19,278 nt of DNA from Ruminococcaceae bacterium UBA5391 (lineage in GTDB: Bacteria > Bacillota > Clostridia > Oscillospirales > Acutalibacteraceae): the NCBI GenBank assembly GCA_002410755.1, contig DHOL01000051.1, forward strand, positions 5,832 to 25,109. The letters are read 5' to 3'. The position numbers were made by a program, and so were the translations under genes. Shown piece after piece: positions 7,936 through 15,930 of the stretch. Within the stretch, counting starts at the first letter, position 1; the number at the start of each line of letters is the position of its first letter. The notes beneath the pieces were generated by a model, which did no database searches, was not told the DNA's origin, and saw only the letters and a list, made by a program, of their open reading frames with translations.

Positions 7936-8639
7936 GTGCGATTGCAAAAAAGGAATTCCGGAGTTACTTCCTTTCGCCTATCGGATATGTTTTCAGCGGT
8001 GCAATGCTCCTGCTGTTTGGCTTTTTCTACATGGAAGTTCTTGCCACGCAGTCTTCTGATTATATCCCGATGATTTATGCTTCAGTATTTTCCTGGCTGA
8101 TGATGTTTTTACTTCCGCTTATCACAATGCGTACCTTCAGTGAGGAAATCCGCACAAAAAGCGACCAGGGCCTTCTTACAGCGCCCGTGGGCGTTTTTTC
8201 CATTGTCATGGGAAAATTTCTTGCGGCGTTTTACCTGTTTACCGTCTCGCTTGTTGCCACGTTGATTCCAGCCGTTGTCATTTCCTTTATGGGCTCACCT
8301 GACTGGCCGAAGATTTTCTGTACTTTTATTGGAGCTTTACTTTGCGGTGCTGCACTGATTGCAATCGGAAATTTTATTTCTTCCCTTACGCAGAGTCAGC
8401 TTGTTGCGGCTGTGGCAACCTTTGGCGTACTGATGTTCCTGTTTCTTATTGGAAACATAGCGTCAAGTATTTCCATCGACTGGATTAAAAACGTCTTTAA
8501 CTGGATTTCGTTTGATGCGCGCTACCAGCCGTTCACCAATGGAATCTTAAATCTTTCGAGCCTAGTTTACTTTATCAGTATTGCGGCTGTCTTCATTTTC
8601 CTGACTGCCCGTAAGCTGGAAAGCAGAAGATGGAGCTAA
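7932..8639 (+). CDS. ABC-2 type permease, GldF-like
   Basis: A 235-residue integral membrane protein with about six hydrophobic segments, starting with the family's MSAIAKKEFRSYFLSPIGYV. The segment RTFSEEIRTKSDQGLLTAPV is the cytoplasmic coupling region typical of ABC-2 permeases of the GldF group. It should form the transmembrane pore partner of the preceding ATPase. Its ATG overlaps the ATPase stop (ATGA), with an AGGAAGGGG site upstream, so the two are translationally coupled. Length matches the family. Substrate is unknown; related cassettes occur in many non-gliding bacteria, so gliding is not implied. Confidence 0.9.
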   Translation: MSAIAKKEFRSYFLSPIGYVFSGAMLLLFGFFYMEVLATQSSDYIPMIYASVFSWLMMFLLPLITMRTFSEEIRTKSDQGLLTAPVGVFSIVMGKFLAAFYLFTVSLVATLIPAVVISFMGSPDWPKIFCTFIGALLCGAALIAIGNFISSLTQSQLVAAVATFGVLMFLFLIGNIASSISIDWIKNVFNWISFDARYQPFTNGILNLSSLVYFISIAAVFIFLTARKLESRRWS

Positions 8640-8653
8640 GGGGGAACATTGAG

Positions 8654-10447
8654 ATGAATAAGGAAAAAGAAACAGAAAAGAAGCTCTCCGGCTCCGCCGA
8701 AGCCGAAAAAAATAAGACTGTAATATCAGAAAAGCAGACAGAGAAGTCTGCTGAAACTGCAAAAGAAGAAACAAAAAAGAAAGCAGAAAACCCGGCCGAA
8801 CCTGCGGACGCCACGGAGAATCAAGCCGTAAAAGCAGAGGGGAAACCGGAAAAGCAGACAGAGAAGTCTGCTGAAACTGCAAAAGAAGAGACAAAAAAGG
8901 AAACGGGAAATCCAGCTGAATCTGCGGACACTACGGAAAATAAAGCAAAAAAGGCCGCAGAGAAACCGGAAAAGAAAAAACCATCCTTTTTAAAGAGTGA
9001 AAAGTTTCGACACGGCAGCACTGCTACCGCATTCACAGCGGGCTTCATCGCCGTTGTAATTCTTATTAATGTGATAGTTGGCATTCTTGGCGACCGTTTT
9101 CCGTCCCTGAACCTCGACATAACTAAAAACAACACCAATACGCTTTCTGCCGACGCACTGAAAATGGTGGACAAAGTAAAAATACCGATCTCTATTACCA
9201 TCTGCGCTTCAAAAACTGCCTGTGAAAATGGGACAATATCCAACGGCGATTATTCTCAAGTAAGCCGTTTGTTCTCAAAAGCCGCTGAGCGTAACACAAA
9301 TCTTAAGCTGGACTATCTTGACCTTGACAAGAATCCGGCCTTTGTACAGAAATATAAGTCCGACAACCTCACAGCCGGTGATATTGTTATTCAGTCCGAT
9401 AAACGCTACCGTGTCCTGACTTCAAGCGACCTGTTTACCGCTCAGTCGGACAGCACCGGTTCTTCCTATAACTACTACTCTGAAGTTGATTCTGCCCTTA
9501 CTTCTGCCCTGAATGCGGTCACTTCAGATACCATGCCTGTTGCAGCCTTTGAAACTGGCCACAATGAAAAAATGGACGATAGCGGCTATAAGAAGCTTTT
9601 AGGGAACAACAGTTTTGAAACAAAGGAGTTTAGCCTGTTAACCGACGCAATTCCGGACAAGACACAGCTCCTCATACTTGGCTGCCCTGCGACAGACTAC
9701 ACAGACGAAGAAATTGAAAAGCTGGATAAATACCTGAATGATACGAGCACAGCAACGGACCGTACCCTTCTCATCGCATACAGTGCGGGCCAGGGCGGTC
9801 TGACAAAACTGGACGCCTATCTCGCTGAATGGGGCCTGTCTGCTTCAGGAGACACGGCTGTTGCAGAGACCAACCAGTCTAATTATTTCCAAAGTCCGCT
9901 CAACCTTTTTGCAAATGCCCGGTCGAATATCAGTCTTGGTGGCTCAAGTTCGACCTATTCAAAACTGCTTACCCCTTACGTCTGCCCTGTTACCATTAAG
10001 GCAAAAAGCATTGGAAGCAAATCTGTCAATGCGCTGGTACAGTCCAGTGACACTTCCACTCTTGTAAAAACCAGCGGAAGCACAGCGACAGAATCAAATG
10101 CAACCCATACACTTGCAGCAATTTCCCAAGAATTACTGAAAAGCGGAGATAAGCCTTTCCATGCAAACCTGATTCTCTCCGGCTCCACCATGATGTTCAG
10201 CAGTGATGTTCTCAGAGCGTCAGCTTTCTCAAACAGCAGCTATGTGCTTGATCTTTCCAAATATGCAACCGGAACCAGTGCTTCGTCGAGTAACGTTGTT
10301 ACAACAAACCATGAGCTTTATGCAAAAGATATTTCCGTCAATGAGACCGGTATACGCTGGCTCGGCTTTGGTGTATTTACTTTGCTGATTCCATTAGCTG
10401 TGGCTGTAGCCGGGATCATCGTCTACCGCAGGAGGAGGACGCTGTAA
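8654..10447 (+). CDS. GldG-like ABC transporter auxiliary protein with N-terminal Lys/Glu repeat
   Basis: A 597-residue protein. Residues 1-~118 are an extremely Lys/Glu-rich cytoplasmic stretch holding two 40-residue repeats (27-66 and 67-106, 31 of 40 residues identical). A membrane helix follows (about 123-146), then a large extracytoplasmic region like the GldG/ABC_transp_aux domain (LDITKNNTNTLSADALKMV, LDYLDLDKNP) and a C-terminal helix ending in YRRRRTL. GldG-like proteins accompany GldA/GldF ABC systems; their molecular role is unsettled. The ATG at 8654 is chosen over 8630 because AAGGGGG at 8638-8644 is 9 nt upstream. The 8630 start would overlap the permease gene. The repeat-bearing head is unusual for the family as far as I know. 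Confidence 0.88.
   Translation: MNKEKETEKKLSGSAEAEKNKTVISEKQTEKSAETAKEETKKKAENPAEPADATENQAVKAEGKPEKQTEKSAETAKEETKKETGNPAESADTTENKAKKAAEKPEKKKPSFLKSEKFRHGSTATAFTAGFIAVVILINVIVGILGDRFPSLNLDITKNNTNTLSADALKMVDKVKIPISITICASKTACENGTISNGDYSQVSRLFSKAAERNTNLKLDYLDLDKNPAFVQKYKSDNLTAGDIVIQSDKRYRVLTSSDLFTAQSDSTGSSYNYYSEVDSALTSALNAVTSDTMPVAAFETGHNEKMDDSGYKKLLGNNSFETKEFSLLTDAIPDKTQLLILGCPATDYTDEEIEKLDKYLNDTSTATDRTLLIAYSAGQGGLTKLDAYLAEWGLSASGDTAVAETNQSNYFQSPLNLFANARSNISLGGSSSTYSKLLTPYVCPVTIKAKSIGSKSVNALVQSSDTSTLVKTSGSTATESNATHTLAAISQELLKSGDKPFHANLILSGSTMMFSSDVLRASAFSNSSYVLDLSKYATGTSASSSNVVTTNHELYAKDISVNETGIRWLGFGVFTLLIPLAVAVAGIIVYRRRRTL
8732..8971 (+). repeat. Tandem 120-bp repeat, two copies, inside the GldG-like gene
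   Basis: Two in-frame copies, 8732-8851 and 8852-8971. The stretch 8729-8779 matches 8849-8899 at 50 of 51 bases, whereas the rest of the unit has diverged more. Each unit encodes 40 residues beginning KQTEKSAETAKEETKK and ending KPE. The high identity of the first part suggests recent duplication or gene conversion. Confidence 0.93.
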
Positions 10448-10449
10448 AC

Positions 10450-11976
10450 ATGAAACACAGCACCAGAAATGTCATCATCGTTGTGGCCTGCGCGGCAGCG
10501 CTTAGTGTCACAGCAGTTGTTCTTCAGAAGACGGGGGGAACACCTTCTTCCTCTTCCTCCGTTTCTTCTTCCGGTGGCGTCCAGCTTGTCTCAAAATCAA
10601 GCAATGACGTCGTCTCCATGAAAGTAACCAACCAGAAGGGCACCTATACGATTGTACCAACCGTGACACAGAACTTTTCAATGTCTTCGGCTTCTTCCAA
10701 ATCCTCAGCTGTCACCAACTATACAGTCAAGGAAGTTGCCGGTTGTCCAATCGATACGGCAGAAACGGCCGCAGCTGTAAAAAATGGTTTCAGCCTTTCA
10801 GCAAGCAAAGAAATCGGTACGGTAAGCAATCTTAGTGACTATGGCCTTTCTTCCCCGCAGGCAACCGTCCTCGTTACATTTAAAGATGGATCCACCTACG
10901 GTTACAAGATTGGCAACCAGACTGCAACAAGTGTCGGTTCCTACTATATGTGCAGCGATAACTCTGACAAAGTCTATGTTGTCTCTGTTGACGCAGGGCT
11001 TCTGGAAGCACCAACCTATTTTATCAATAAAGATATGATTTCTCTCGCGGCCGATAACGTTTCAACCCCTTCTAATTCGCCTTCGTCAAATTCTTCGTCC
11101 CAGTATAATTTCACCCAAATCATCCTGAGCGGCAGTGCATATCCGACCGGTGTTACGCTTCAGCTGAAAAGTTCAGACCAGTTGGGCACCACTCAGTCGT
11201 CTATGGCGATTATTGAACCGGATGAATTTGACACGGACTCCACAAACGTGCAGTCACTTGAAACAAGCCTTACTTCCCTAACTGCCGACAGTGTTATTGC
11301 GGCAAACCCAAACTCTGCTGCACTGAAACAGTATGGCTTTGACAACCCGACTGCCGTTGCGCAGTATACAGTAAATAAAAAGAACTATAAGCTTATAATC
11401 GGCGCAAAAGATGGTTCGTCAAAATATTATGCGATGCTCGACAAAGTACCGGTTGTTTATGCTGTTACAACAGACAGCATAAACGGCCTGGTTTCCCAGA
11501 GCTTGTTTGCCCTGCGGAATAAATCAATTTTCCTGCCAAACATCAAGAATGTTAAGAGAGTCACTATTTTTTCCGGTACGGACAAGACCGAGATTGATGT
11601 GGCCCGTACGGAAAAAGTTTCTTCTGCTATCTCTTCCGGCAGTGGAAAGGAATATGACTATAAGGTTTCAGTTGGAGGCAAACAACTTGACTACGATACG
11701 AATTACCGCAATGCTTACGAGACACTGATTGCGCTTTCCGTTTATGCCCAGGCAGATCAGCAGCCTTCCAGCAGCAAGCCTACCATTGAAGTCCGCTACG
11801 AATATTTTGACAAGGCAGGCACTGATGCAGTTGAGCTTTATGAGGGCACAAACCGTTCCTATACGGCTGTGTCAGATGGCAAGGTTTATGGCCTCTGCAC
11901 TAAAACAGATGTGGATAAAGCATTGCAGGCCATAAAAGATTTTGCAGCAGGAAAGTCTGTTGCAGATCCTTTTTAA
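10450..11976 (+). CDS. DUF4340-containing membrane-anchored protein
   Basis: A 508-residue protein with one N-terminal membrane anchor (about 8-25), a Ser-rich linker (SSSSSVSSSGG) and a long extracytoplasmic part. The repeated pattern 'LSDYGLSSPQATVLVTFKDG ... YKIGNQT' and 'LKQYGFDNPTAVAQYTV ... KLIIGAKDG' marks two DUF4340 units. DUF4340 genes regularly follow gldG-like genes in this cassette. The start has AGGAGGAGG just upstream and lies 2 bp after the previous stop. It is the last gene before the bidirectional terminator at 12047-12079. No enzymatic motif is seen; a scaffold or substrate-handling role on the cell surface is plausible but unproven. Confidence 0.85.
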   Translation: MKHSTRNVIIVVACAAALSVTAVVLQKTGGTPSSSSSVSSSGGVQLVSKSSNDVVSMKVTNQKGTYTIVPTVTQNFSMSSASSKSSAVTNYTVKEVAGCPIDTAETAAAVKNGFSLSASKEIGTVSNLSDYGLSSPQATVLVTFKDGSTYGYKIGNQTATSVGSYYMCSDNSDKVYVVSVDAGLLEAPTYFINKDMISLAADNVSTPSNSPSSNSSSQYNFTQIILSGSAYPTGVTLQLKSSDQLGTTQSSMAIIEPDEFDTDSTNVQSLETSLTSLTADSVIAANPNSAALKQYGFDNPTAVAQYTVNKKNYKLIIGAKDGSSKYYAMLDKVPVVYAVTTDSINGLVSQSLFALRNKSIFLPNIKNVKRVTIFSGTDKTEIDVARTEKVSSAISSGSGKEYDYKVSVGGKQLDYDTNYRNAYETLIALSVYAQADQQPSSSKPTIEVRYEYFDKAGTDAVELYEGTNRSYTAVSDGKVYGLCTKTDVDKALQAIKDFAAGKSVADPF

Positions 11977-12046
11977 CAGCAGCTATATCAAATAGGAAAA
12001 CCGTAAAATCTCCGGAAAAGCGCCAGACTAGAGTCTCCGGAGCAAA

Positions 12047-12079
12047 AAAATGGCCCGGAAAATAATTCCGGGCCATTTT
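12047..12079. terminator. Bidirectional intrinsic terminator
   Basis: AAAATGGCCCGGAA (12047-12060) and TTCCGGGCCATTTT (12066-12079) form a perfect 14-bp stem with a 5-nt AATAA loop, with T-rich tails on both strands. It separates the convergent DUF4340 and rubrerythrin genes and can end transcription in either direction. Confidence 0.92.
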
Positions 12080-12114
12080 CATAGGCAATTTGGCAGGAAA
12101 GCGGTCTTATTTTC

Positions 12115-12654
12115 TCAGTAATTTTCCGCTTTCCGCTCGAAAAATGCCTGAGGATGCTTGCAAGCCGGGCAAATAGCCGGTGCCTGTTTCCCAACGTAAA
12201 CATATCCGCAGTTGCGGCAAACCCAGACAGTATCTTTATCACACTGAAAAACGAGGTTGTCCTGAACATTTTTAAGGAGCTTTGCATAGCGTTCTTCGTG
12301 TGATTTTTCTACCGTCGCAATGCGGCGCATGGTGTCGGCGATATCTTTAAACCCTTCTGCATCGGCAGTTTCTGCCATGTGTTTATACATATCGGTCCAC
12401 TCATAGTGTTCCCCTTCGGCAGCCGCCTTCAGGTTTTCAGCCGTTGTGCCAAGTTTTCCGCCGCAAAGGTATTTGAACCAGAGCTTTGCATGTTCTTTTT
12501 CATTGTCTGCGGTTGTCTCAAAAATAGAGGCAATCTGTTCATACCCTTCTTTTTTTGCCTGTGAAGCGTAGAACGTATAACGATTGCGTGCCTTAGATTC
12601 ACCCGCAAATGCTTCCCAAAGATTTGCTTCTGTTTTGCTGCCTTTGAATTCCAT
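12115..12654 (-). CDS. rbr: Rubrerythrin
   Basis: A 179-residue diiron protein that reduces hydrogen peroxide in the cytoplasm of anaerobes. The N-terminal four-helix domain shows [12 protein letters not shown] with E19, and two ExxH iron-binding motifs, E52-H55 (DNEKEH) and E116-H119 (VEKSH). The C-terminal rubredoxin-like domain has two CxxC pairs, C146/C149 and C162/C165. Length and domain order match classical rubrerythrin. The start has AGGAGGAG immediately upstream (12663-12670). It has its own near-consensus promoter (12711-12739) and a PerR-box-like sequence just beyond the -35. A reverse-rubrerythrin is excluded because the rubredoxin domain is C-terminal. Confidence 0.96.
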   Translation of the reverse strand: MEFKGSKTEANLWEAFAGESKARNRYTFYASQAKKEGYEQIASIFETTADNEKEHAKLWFKYLCGGKLGTTAENLKAAAEGEHYEWTDMYKHMAETADAEGFKDIADTMRRIATVEKSHEERYAKLLKNVQDNLVFQCDKDTVWVCRNCGYVYVGKQAPAICPACKHPQAFFERKAENY

Positions 12655-12710
12655 AAATATATCTCCTCCTGTTATTATTTTCTGTTCCCAGTATTTTCTT
12701 TCCTGACCTG

Positions 12711-12739
12711 ATTATAACAGGGGTATAGAAAAAAGTCAA
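12711..12739 (-). promoter_or_regulatory. Near-consensus sigma-A promoter of rubrerythrin
   Basis: On the minus strand: -35 TTGACT (12734-12739), a 17-bp spacer ending in TGT, and -10 TATAAT (12711-12716), so the -10 is also extended. The -10 ends ~57 bp from the start codon. AT-rich sequence lies directly upstream and could act as an UP element or repressor site. Confidence 0.85.
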
Positions 12740-12746
12740 TAATAAA

Positions 12747-12761
12747 TAACAATTATTATTA
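12747..12761. promoter_or_regulatory. Possible PerR box upstream of the rubrerythrin promoter
   Basis: TAACAATTATTATTA fits the PerR consensus TTATAATNATTATAA at 11 of 14 defined positions and lies 7 bp upstream of the -35. It sits in a larger inverted repeat AATAATAA/TTATTATT (12738-12745 and 12753-12760). PerR control of rubrerythrin is known in clostridia. The AT-richness of the region makes a chance match quite possible. Confidence 0.35.
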
Positions 12762-12780
12762 TTAATTTTTTTGAACCTAG

Positions 12781-12823
12781 AAAAACAGAAATCCCCCGCA
12801 CAAAGCAAGCCCTGTGCAGGGGG
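12781..12823 (-). terminator. Terminator downstream of ychF
   Basis: On the minus strand CCCCC and GCACA (12819-12823 and 12798-12802 partners) form a stem interrupted by a one-base bulge: CCCCC-T-GCACA pairs with TGTGC-GGGGG around a 10-nt loop. A T-rich tract (ATTTCTGTTTTT) follows. It lies 23 bp after the ychF stop and upstream of the rubrerythrin promoter. Confidence 0.75.
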
Positions 12824-12845
12824 AAAATAAAACCTGTAGTGATGA

Positions 12846-13940
12846 TTAGACATTAAAACGGAAAAGCACCACGTCTCCATCTTTCATTACATAATCCTTG
12901 CCTTCGGAGCGGTAAAGGCCCTTTTCTTTCGCCACAGCAACCGAGCCGCATTCTTTCAGATCGTCAAATGCAACAATTTCTGCACGGATAAAACCGCGCT
13001 CAAAATCTGAGTGAATTTTGCCGGCAGCCTGCGGCGCTTTTGTCCCGTTTTTAATTGTCCAGGCACGTACTTCCGGTTCACCAGCCGTCAGAAAACTGAT
13101 AAGGCCGAGCAGGGAGTAGCAGGCGCGGATCAAACGGTCAAGGCCGGATTCTTCGAGGCCGATATCTGCAAGGAAAAGTTTTTTCTCTTCCGGGGAAAGG
13201 TCTGCAATTTCCGCTTCCGTCTCGGCGCAGATGGGCAGCACACCGGCGCCTTCGGCTTTGGCAATCTGCTTCACCGGAAGGAAATACTTGTTGTTTTCGA
13301 CTCCAGCCTTAAAATCCTTATCGCTCATATTGGCTGCGTAAATGACCGGCTTATTGCTTAGGAGAGAAACCGAGGAAAGAAGCTCTGCCTCATCCTTGGT
13401 ACAATCCACGGAGCGTGCGGATTTGCCTTCATTCAGCGCTGTCTTAACACGTTTAAAGAAATCAAGCTCCAACTGGTATTTTTTGTCCGCCTTTATCATT
13501 TTCTGTGTTTTTTCAATACGGCGGTTGAGCACTTCCAGGTCTGAGAGAATCAGCTCAAGGTTAACCGTTTCAATGTCACGCTTTGGGTCAATGCTGCCTT
13601 CAACGTGAACGATATTGCTGTCCTCAAAGCAGCGGACAACATGGACGATGGCGTCACATTCACGGATATTCGCAAGAAATTTGTTGCCCAACCCTTCACC
13701 TTTGGAAGCCCCACGCACGAGGCCTGCAATATCGACAAATTCGATTGTTGCAGGTGTATACTTTAGAGGATGGTACAGATTGGCAAGCCAGTCAAGGCGC
13801 TTATCCGGCACGGCAACGGTGCCGACATTTGGTTCAATGGTACAGAATGGGTAATTCGCCGCCTGCGCACCGGCGTTTGTAATCGCGTTGAACAGTGTGC
13901 TCTTGCCCACATTTGGAAGCCCCACGATTCCAAGTTTCAT
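12846..13940 (-). CDS. ychF: Redox-regulated ATPase YchF (OLA1 family)
   Basis: A 364-residue Obg-related P-loop NTPase that prefers ATP and associates with ribosomes. The start [21 protein letters not shown] carries Walker A; switch regions follow ([31 protein letters not shown]). The G4 position reads NMSD rather than NKxD, in line with the family's non-GTP specificity. The C-terminal TGS domain is present ([20 protein letters not shown] through [11 protein letters not shown]). Length is exactly typical. The start has AAGGA close upstream, and a promoter is seen at 14003-14031. Confidence 0.97.
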   Translation of the reverse strand: MKLGIVGLPNVGKSTLFNAITNAGAQAANYPFCTIEPNVGTVAVPDKRLDWLANLYHPLKYTPATIEFVDIAGLVRGASKGEGLGNKFLANIRECDAIVHVVRCFEDSNIVHVEGSIDPKRDIETVNLELILSDLEVLNRRIEKTQKMIKADKKYQLELDFFKRVKTALNEGKSARSVDCTKDEAELLSSVSLLSNKPVIYAANMSDKDFKAGVENNKYFLPVKQIAKAEGAGVLPICAETEAEIADLSPEEKKLFLADIGLEESGLDRLIRACYSLLGLISFLTAGEPEVRAWTIKNGTKAPQAAGKIHSDFERGFIRAEIVAFDDLKECGSVAVAKEKGLYRSEGKDYVMKDGDVVLFRFNV

Positions 13941-14336
13941 TTCCTTAGATCCTTCTTTATTAAATTGATTTCAGCTTTACCAGAATAGAATCATATGGAA
14001 ATATTATATATGGTTTTGTGGCTTTCCGCAACCCGGCAGATAGGATGTATTTTGAAAAAGCAGAATAGTTTTCAACGTTTTCGGCAGATTGTGTTGAAAG
14101 CTTTCCAGCTTTTCCGCTTGTTTTCCCGGGCGGAGACTTCCCTGTTACTCTCATTTTTTCCAGTGCCCGCGGGAACCTGTCACCATATGGTTTCCAGCGG
14201 ATCGCATAATCATGTTTTCCTTCTCCCATTTTACCCGGTAAGAAAGACAGAAGACAAGTATTCTAACTTCAATGCACAAGCAAACTTTCTTTGCGGGCTT
14301 TTTCCGAAGAAAAGGAAAAACGGTCGGCCTTTCTGT
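13941..14336. other. 396-bp non-coding gap between ychF and thiT
   Basis: No convincing gene: open frames here lack ribosome binding sites and family-like sequence. It holds the ychF leader and promoter (14003-14031). A 7-bp inverted repeat (14070-14076 with 14093-14099, 16-nt loop) and a weak A/T hairpin just after thiT are visible. I do not see a clear thiT terminator with a U-run. Confidence 0.55.
14003..14031 (-). promoter_or_regulatory. Likely promoter of ychF
   Basis: On the minus strand: -35 TTGCGG (14026-14031), 17-bp spacer, -10 TATAAT (14003-14008). The -10 is 62 bp from the ychF start codon. Confidence 0.6.
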
Positions 14337-14945
14337 TTACAGGGAAGCAGTATTCCCATCAAGGTAATTGCGGAGAGGCTTGCACCGGTAAATCAGCAGA
14401 CCTACCCCAAGGCAGATTGCAAAATCTGGCAGCAGGAACAAGCCGTTATAGGCAATCGAATAAAGAAATGGGTGAGCGGCCCAATCCTTTGGCACAACGG
14501 AAAGATATGCCGTAACGCCGGCTATTACATGCCAGACGAAACGCAGGCCAACCGCTGTAGAAAATCCACAGACAAACTGCCTGAGACCTTTGCCGTAAAT
14601 GCCTGCGAGGCCGAGCATAGTAAATGCAAACAGATAATCAAAAATAAACGATGCTGCCACAGCAATCGGCGTAAGGCCCCAGGAAAAAACAGCGCCAATG
14701 TCAAGCATCATCTGAATGATACTGTAGGCGAAACCGACGCCAATCCCCCACTTTGGACCGTACTTATAACTAATTAGCAGAATGGGCAGCATACTGCAAA
14801 GTGTCACGGAGCCGCCGAGCGGCATCTGCCAGAGCTTTACCATGCTCAGGGCCGTTGCAAGCCCAAGCATGACGGCGCTTTCCACAAGGCGCAGCGTTTT
14901 TGGGCTGACCTCGTTCCTTTTGGATACTTTTCCTGGATTTTCCAT
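14337..14945 (-). CDS. thiT: Thiamine transporter substrate-binding subunit ThiT (ECF S component)
   Basis: A 202-residue membrane protein with about six hydrophobic helices that binds thiamine and delivers it through a shared ECF module. The segment MVKLWQMPLGGSVTLCSMLPILLISYKYG contains the family's conserved GGSxTLxSMLPI stretch, split here: LWQMPLGGS then VTLCSMLPILL. The start is the ATG at 14945 with GGAGGG 7 nt upstream; the in-frame ATG at 14960 overlaps that same site and is rejected. The leader carries a TPP riboswitch and terminator, which independently supports a thiamine role. The ECF ATPases and EcfT are not in this window. YkoE-like S components are excluded by sequence character and by the riboswitch-ThiT pairing. 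Confidence 0.94.
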   Translation of the reverse strand: MENPGKVSKRNEVSPKTLRLVESAVMLGLATALSMVKLWQMPLGGSVTLCSMLPILLISYKYGPKWGIGVGFAYSIIQMMLDIGAVFSWGLTPIAVAASFIFDYLFAFTMLGLAGIYGKGLRQFVCGFSTAVGLRFVWHVIAGVTAYLSVVPKDWAAHPFLYSIAYNGLFLLPDFAICLGVGLLIYRCKPLRNYLDGNTASL

Positions 14946-15030
14946 AGTTGAGCCCTCCATCAGTAAAATTTACCGAAAGGCCCTGTCCCTGGAGTCCACT
15001 CCGCGAAAGCACGAGACGACTTTTACATAG

Positions 15031-15064
15031 AAAAAACGCCTCGTGGAATGCCACAGAGCGTTTT
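15031..15064 (-). terminator. Expression-platform terminator of the TPP riboswitch
   Basis: On the minus strand AACGCTCTGTGG and CCACGAGGCGTT pair (12 positions, one mismatch, two G-U) around a 4-nt CATT loop and are followed directly by a six-T run. It lies between the riboswitch and thiT, so ligand binding most likely favours this terminator. Confidence 0.88.
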
Positions 15065-15073
15065 GATACCGTT

Positions 15074-15172
15074 TTGGAAATTTCCTACGCTGGCATTATC
15101 CAGATCAGGTAGTAGGGTTTAGCACGTCGTTCCGTGCCCTCTCAGCCGGGAATACCCAGCACCCCATTATTC
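15074..15172 (-). promoter_or_regulatory. TPP (thi-box) riboswitch
   Basis: On the minus strand the leader shows the conserved thi-box parts in order: GGGGTGC, the CTGAGA motif (15140-15145), a variable GGCACG/CGTGC hairpin, then ACCTGATCTGGATAATGCCA and GCGTAGGAAA (about 15081-15110). This is the aptamer that binds thiamine pyrophosphate. It is followed by a terminator and thiT, so it should lower transporter expression when thiamine is plentiful. Confidence 0.96.
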
Positions 15173-15183
15173 GGTTTACTCTT

Positions 15184-15212
15184 ATCATAACGCGTTCTTC
15201 AGCCGTTGTCAA
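15184..15212 (-). promoter_or_regulatory. Consensus promoter for thiT, overlapping the HAD gene's end
   Basis: On the minus strand: -35 TTGACA (15207-15212), 17-bp spacer, -10 TATGAT (15184-15189). The -35 lies inside the last codons of the HAD phosphatase gene (stop at 15199-15201). The start point would fall near 15177, just ahead of the riboswitch aptamer. Confidence 0.8.
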
Positions 15213-15900
15213 TCAGCATCGGCCGCAGTTCAGCAGGCAGGCGGACAAATTTTTCCGCGCCTTCTTTCCGCATTTCCGCTTCGCTGCCGAAACCGTACAG
15301 GACACCAATAAAAGACGTCCCCGCAAGGCGGGCACCTTGCGCGTCAAAACAGGTATCCCCAATCATAATGGCCTGTGCAGGGGAACATTCGGCAGCCTTA
15401 ACAGCGGGAAGAATAATGGTATCCTTTGTCCGGCTGCGCTCGCTCTCATCTGCTGCGGAAACGAAATCAAAATAAGGCATCAGCCCAAAATGATTCAGCA
15501 CGTCTTTTGTCATGGAGGCCGGTTTGGAGGTTGCCACAGCGAGAAATGCACCAGCCCTGCGGAGGGCGGTAAGCAGTTTCGGGATGCCGGGATAGACGGA
15601 AGCGTTAAAAATATTGCCACCTCGGTAAATCAGGCGGTAGCGGCGAATGGCATCGGCCGTTTCTTCCTCGTTCATGCCGCAGAATGTCCGAAAACTGGTG
15701 GAAAGCGGCGGCCCAATAAATTTTCGGAGGCCGGATTCCGAAAGTGCAGGCTTGTCCATCCCGGCAAGTGTCTTGCGGACCGAATCCATGATTCCAGGAC
15801 CGGAATTTGTCAGTGTACCGTCAAGATCAAACAGGATGGCACGGTATGCCGGCGTAACCTGCATCATGGTGATTCCCTTTGTTTGTTTTGTTTCCGCCAT
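15199..15900 (-). CDS. HAD-superfamily phosphatase, phosphoglycolate-phosphatase-like
   Basis: A 233-residue cytoplasmic phosphatase of the HAD subfamily I. Motif I is FDLDGTLT, with nucleophile D25 and acid D27. Motif II lies in FLAVATSKPAS, a basic residue of motif III is near SERSRTKD, and motif IV is IMIGDTCFDAQGA. A helical cap domain lies between motifs I and II. The sequence resembles phosphoglycolate phosphatase and PpaX-type enzymes; the substrate cannot be told from sequence alone. The start at 15900 has GGAGGG 5 nt upstream (15906-15911); the internal MM at residues 12-13 has no such site. The gene diverges from the DUF1624 gene across a symmetric promoter. Confidence 0.9.
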   Translation of the reverse strand: MAETKQTKGITMMQVTPAYRAILFDLDGTLTNSGPGIMDSVRKTLAGMDKPALSESGLRKFIGPPLSTSFRTFCGMNEEETADAIRRYRLIYRGGNIFNASVYPGIPKLLTALRRAGAFLAVATSKPASMTKDVLNHFGLMPYFDFVSAADESERSRTKDTIILPAVKAAECSPAQAIMIGDTCFDAQGARLAGTSFIGVLYGFGSEAEMRKEGAEKFVRLPAELRPMLIDNG

Positions 15901-15930
15901 TCGGTTCCCTCCGTTTTTTGAATTTGCATC

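Noticed and set aside
13960..14229. An 89-codon minus-strand open frame upstream of ychF.
   Set aside because: It contains the likely ychF promoter and has no ribosome binding site or recognisable sequence.
13995..14777. A 260-codon plus-strand open frame across the ychF-thiT gap and opposite thiT.
   Set aside because: It covers most of thiT in antisense, has no ribosome binding site, and its translation is rich in Cys/Lys/Asn without any domain pattern.
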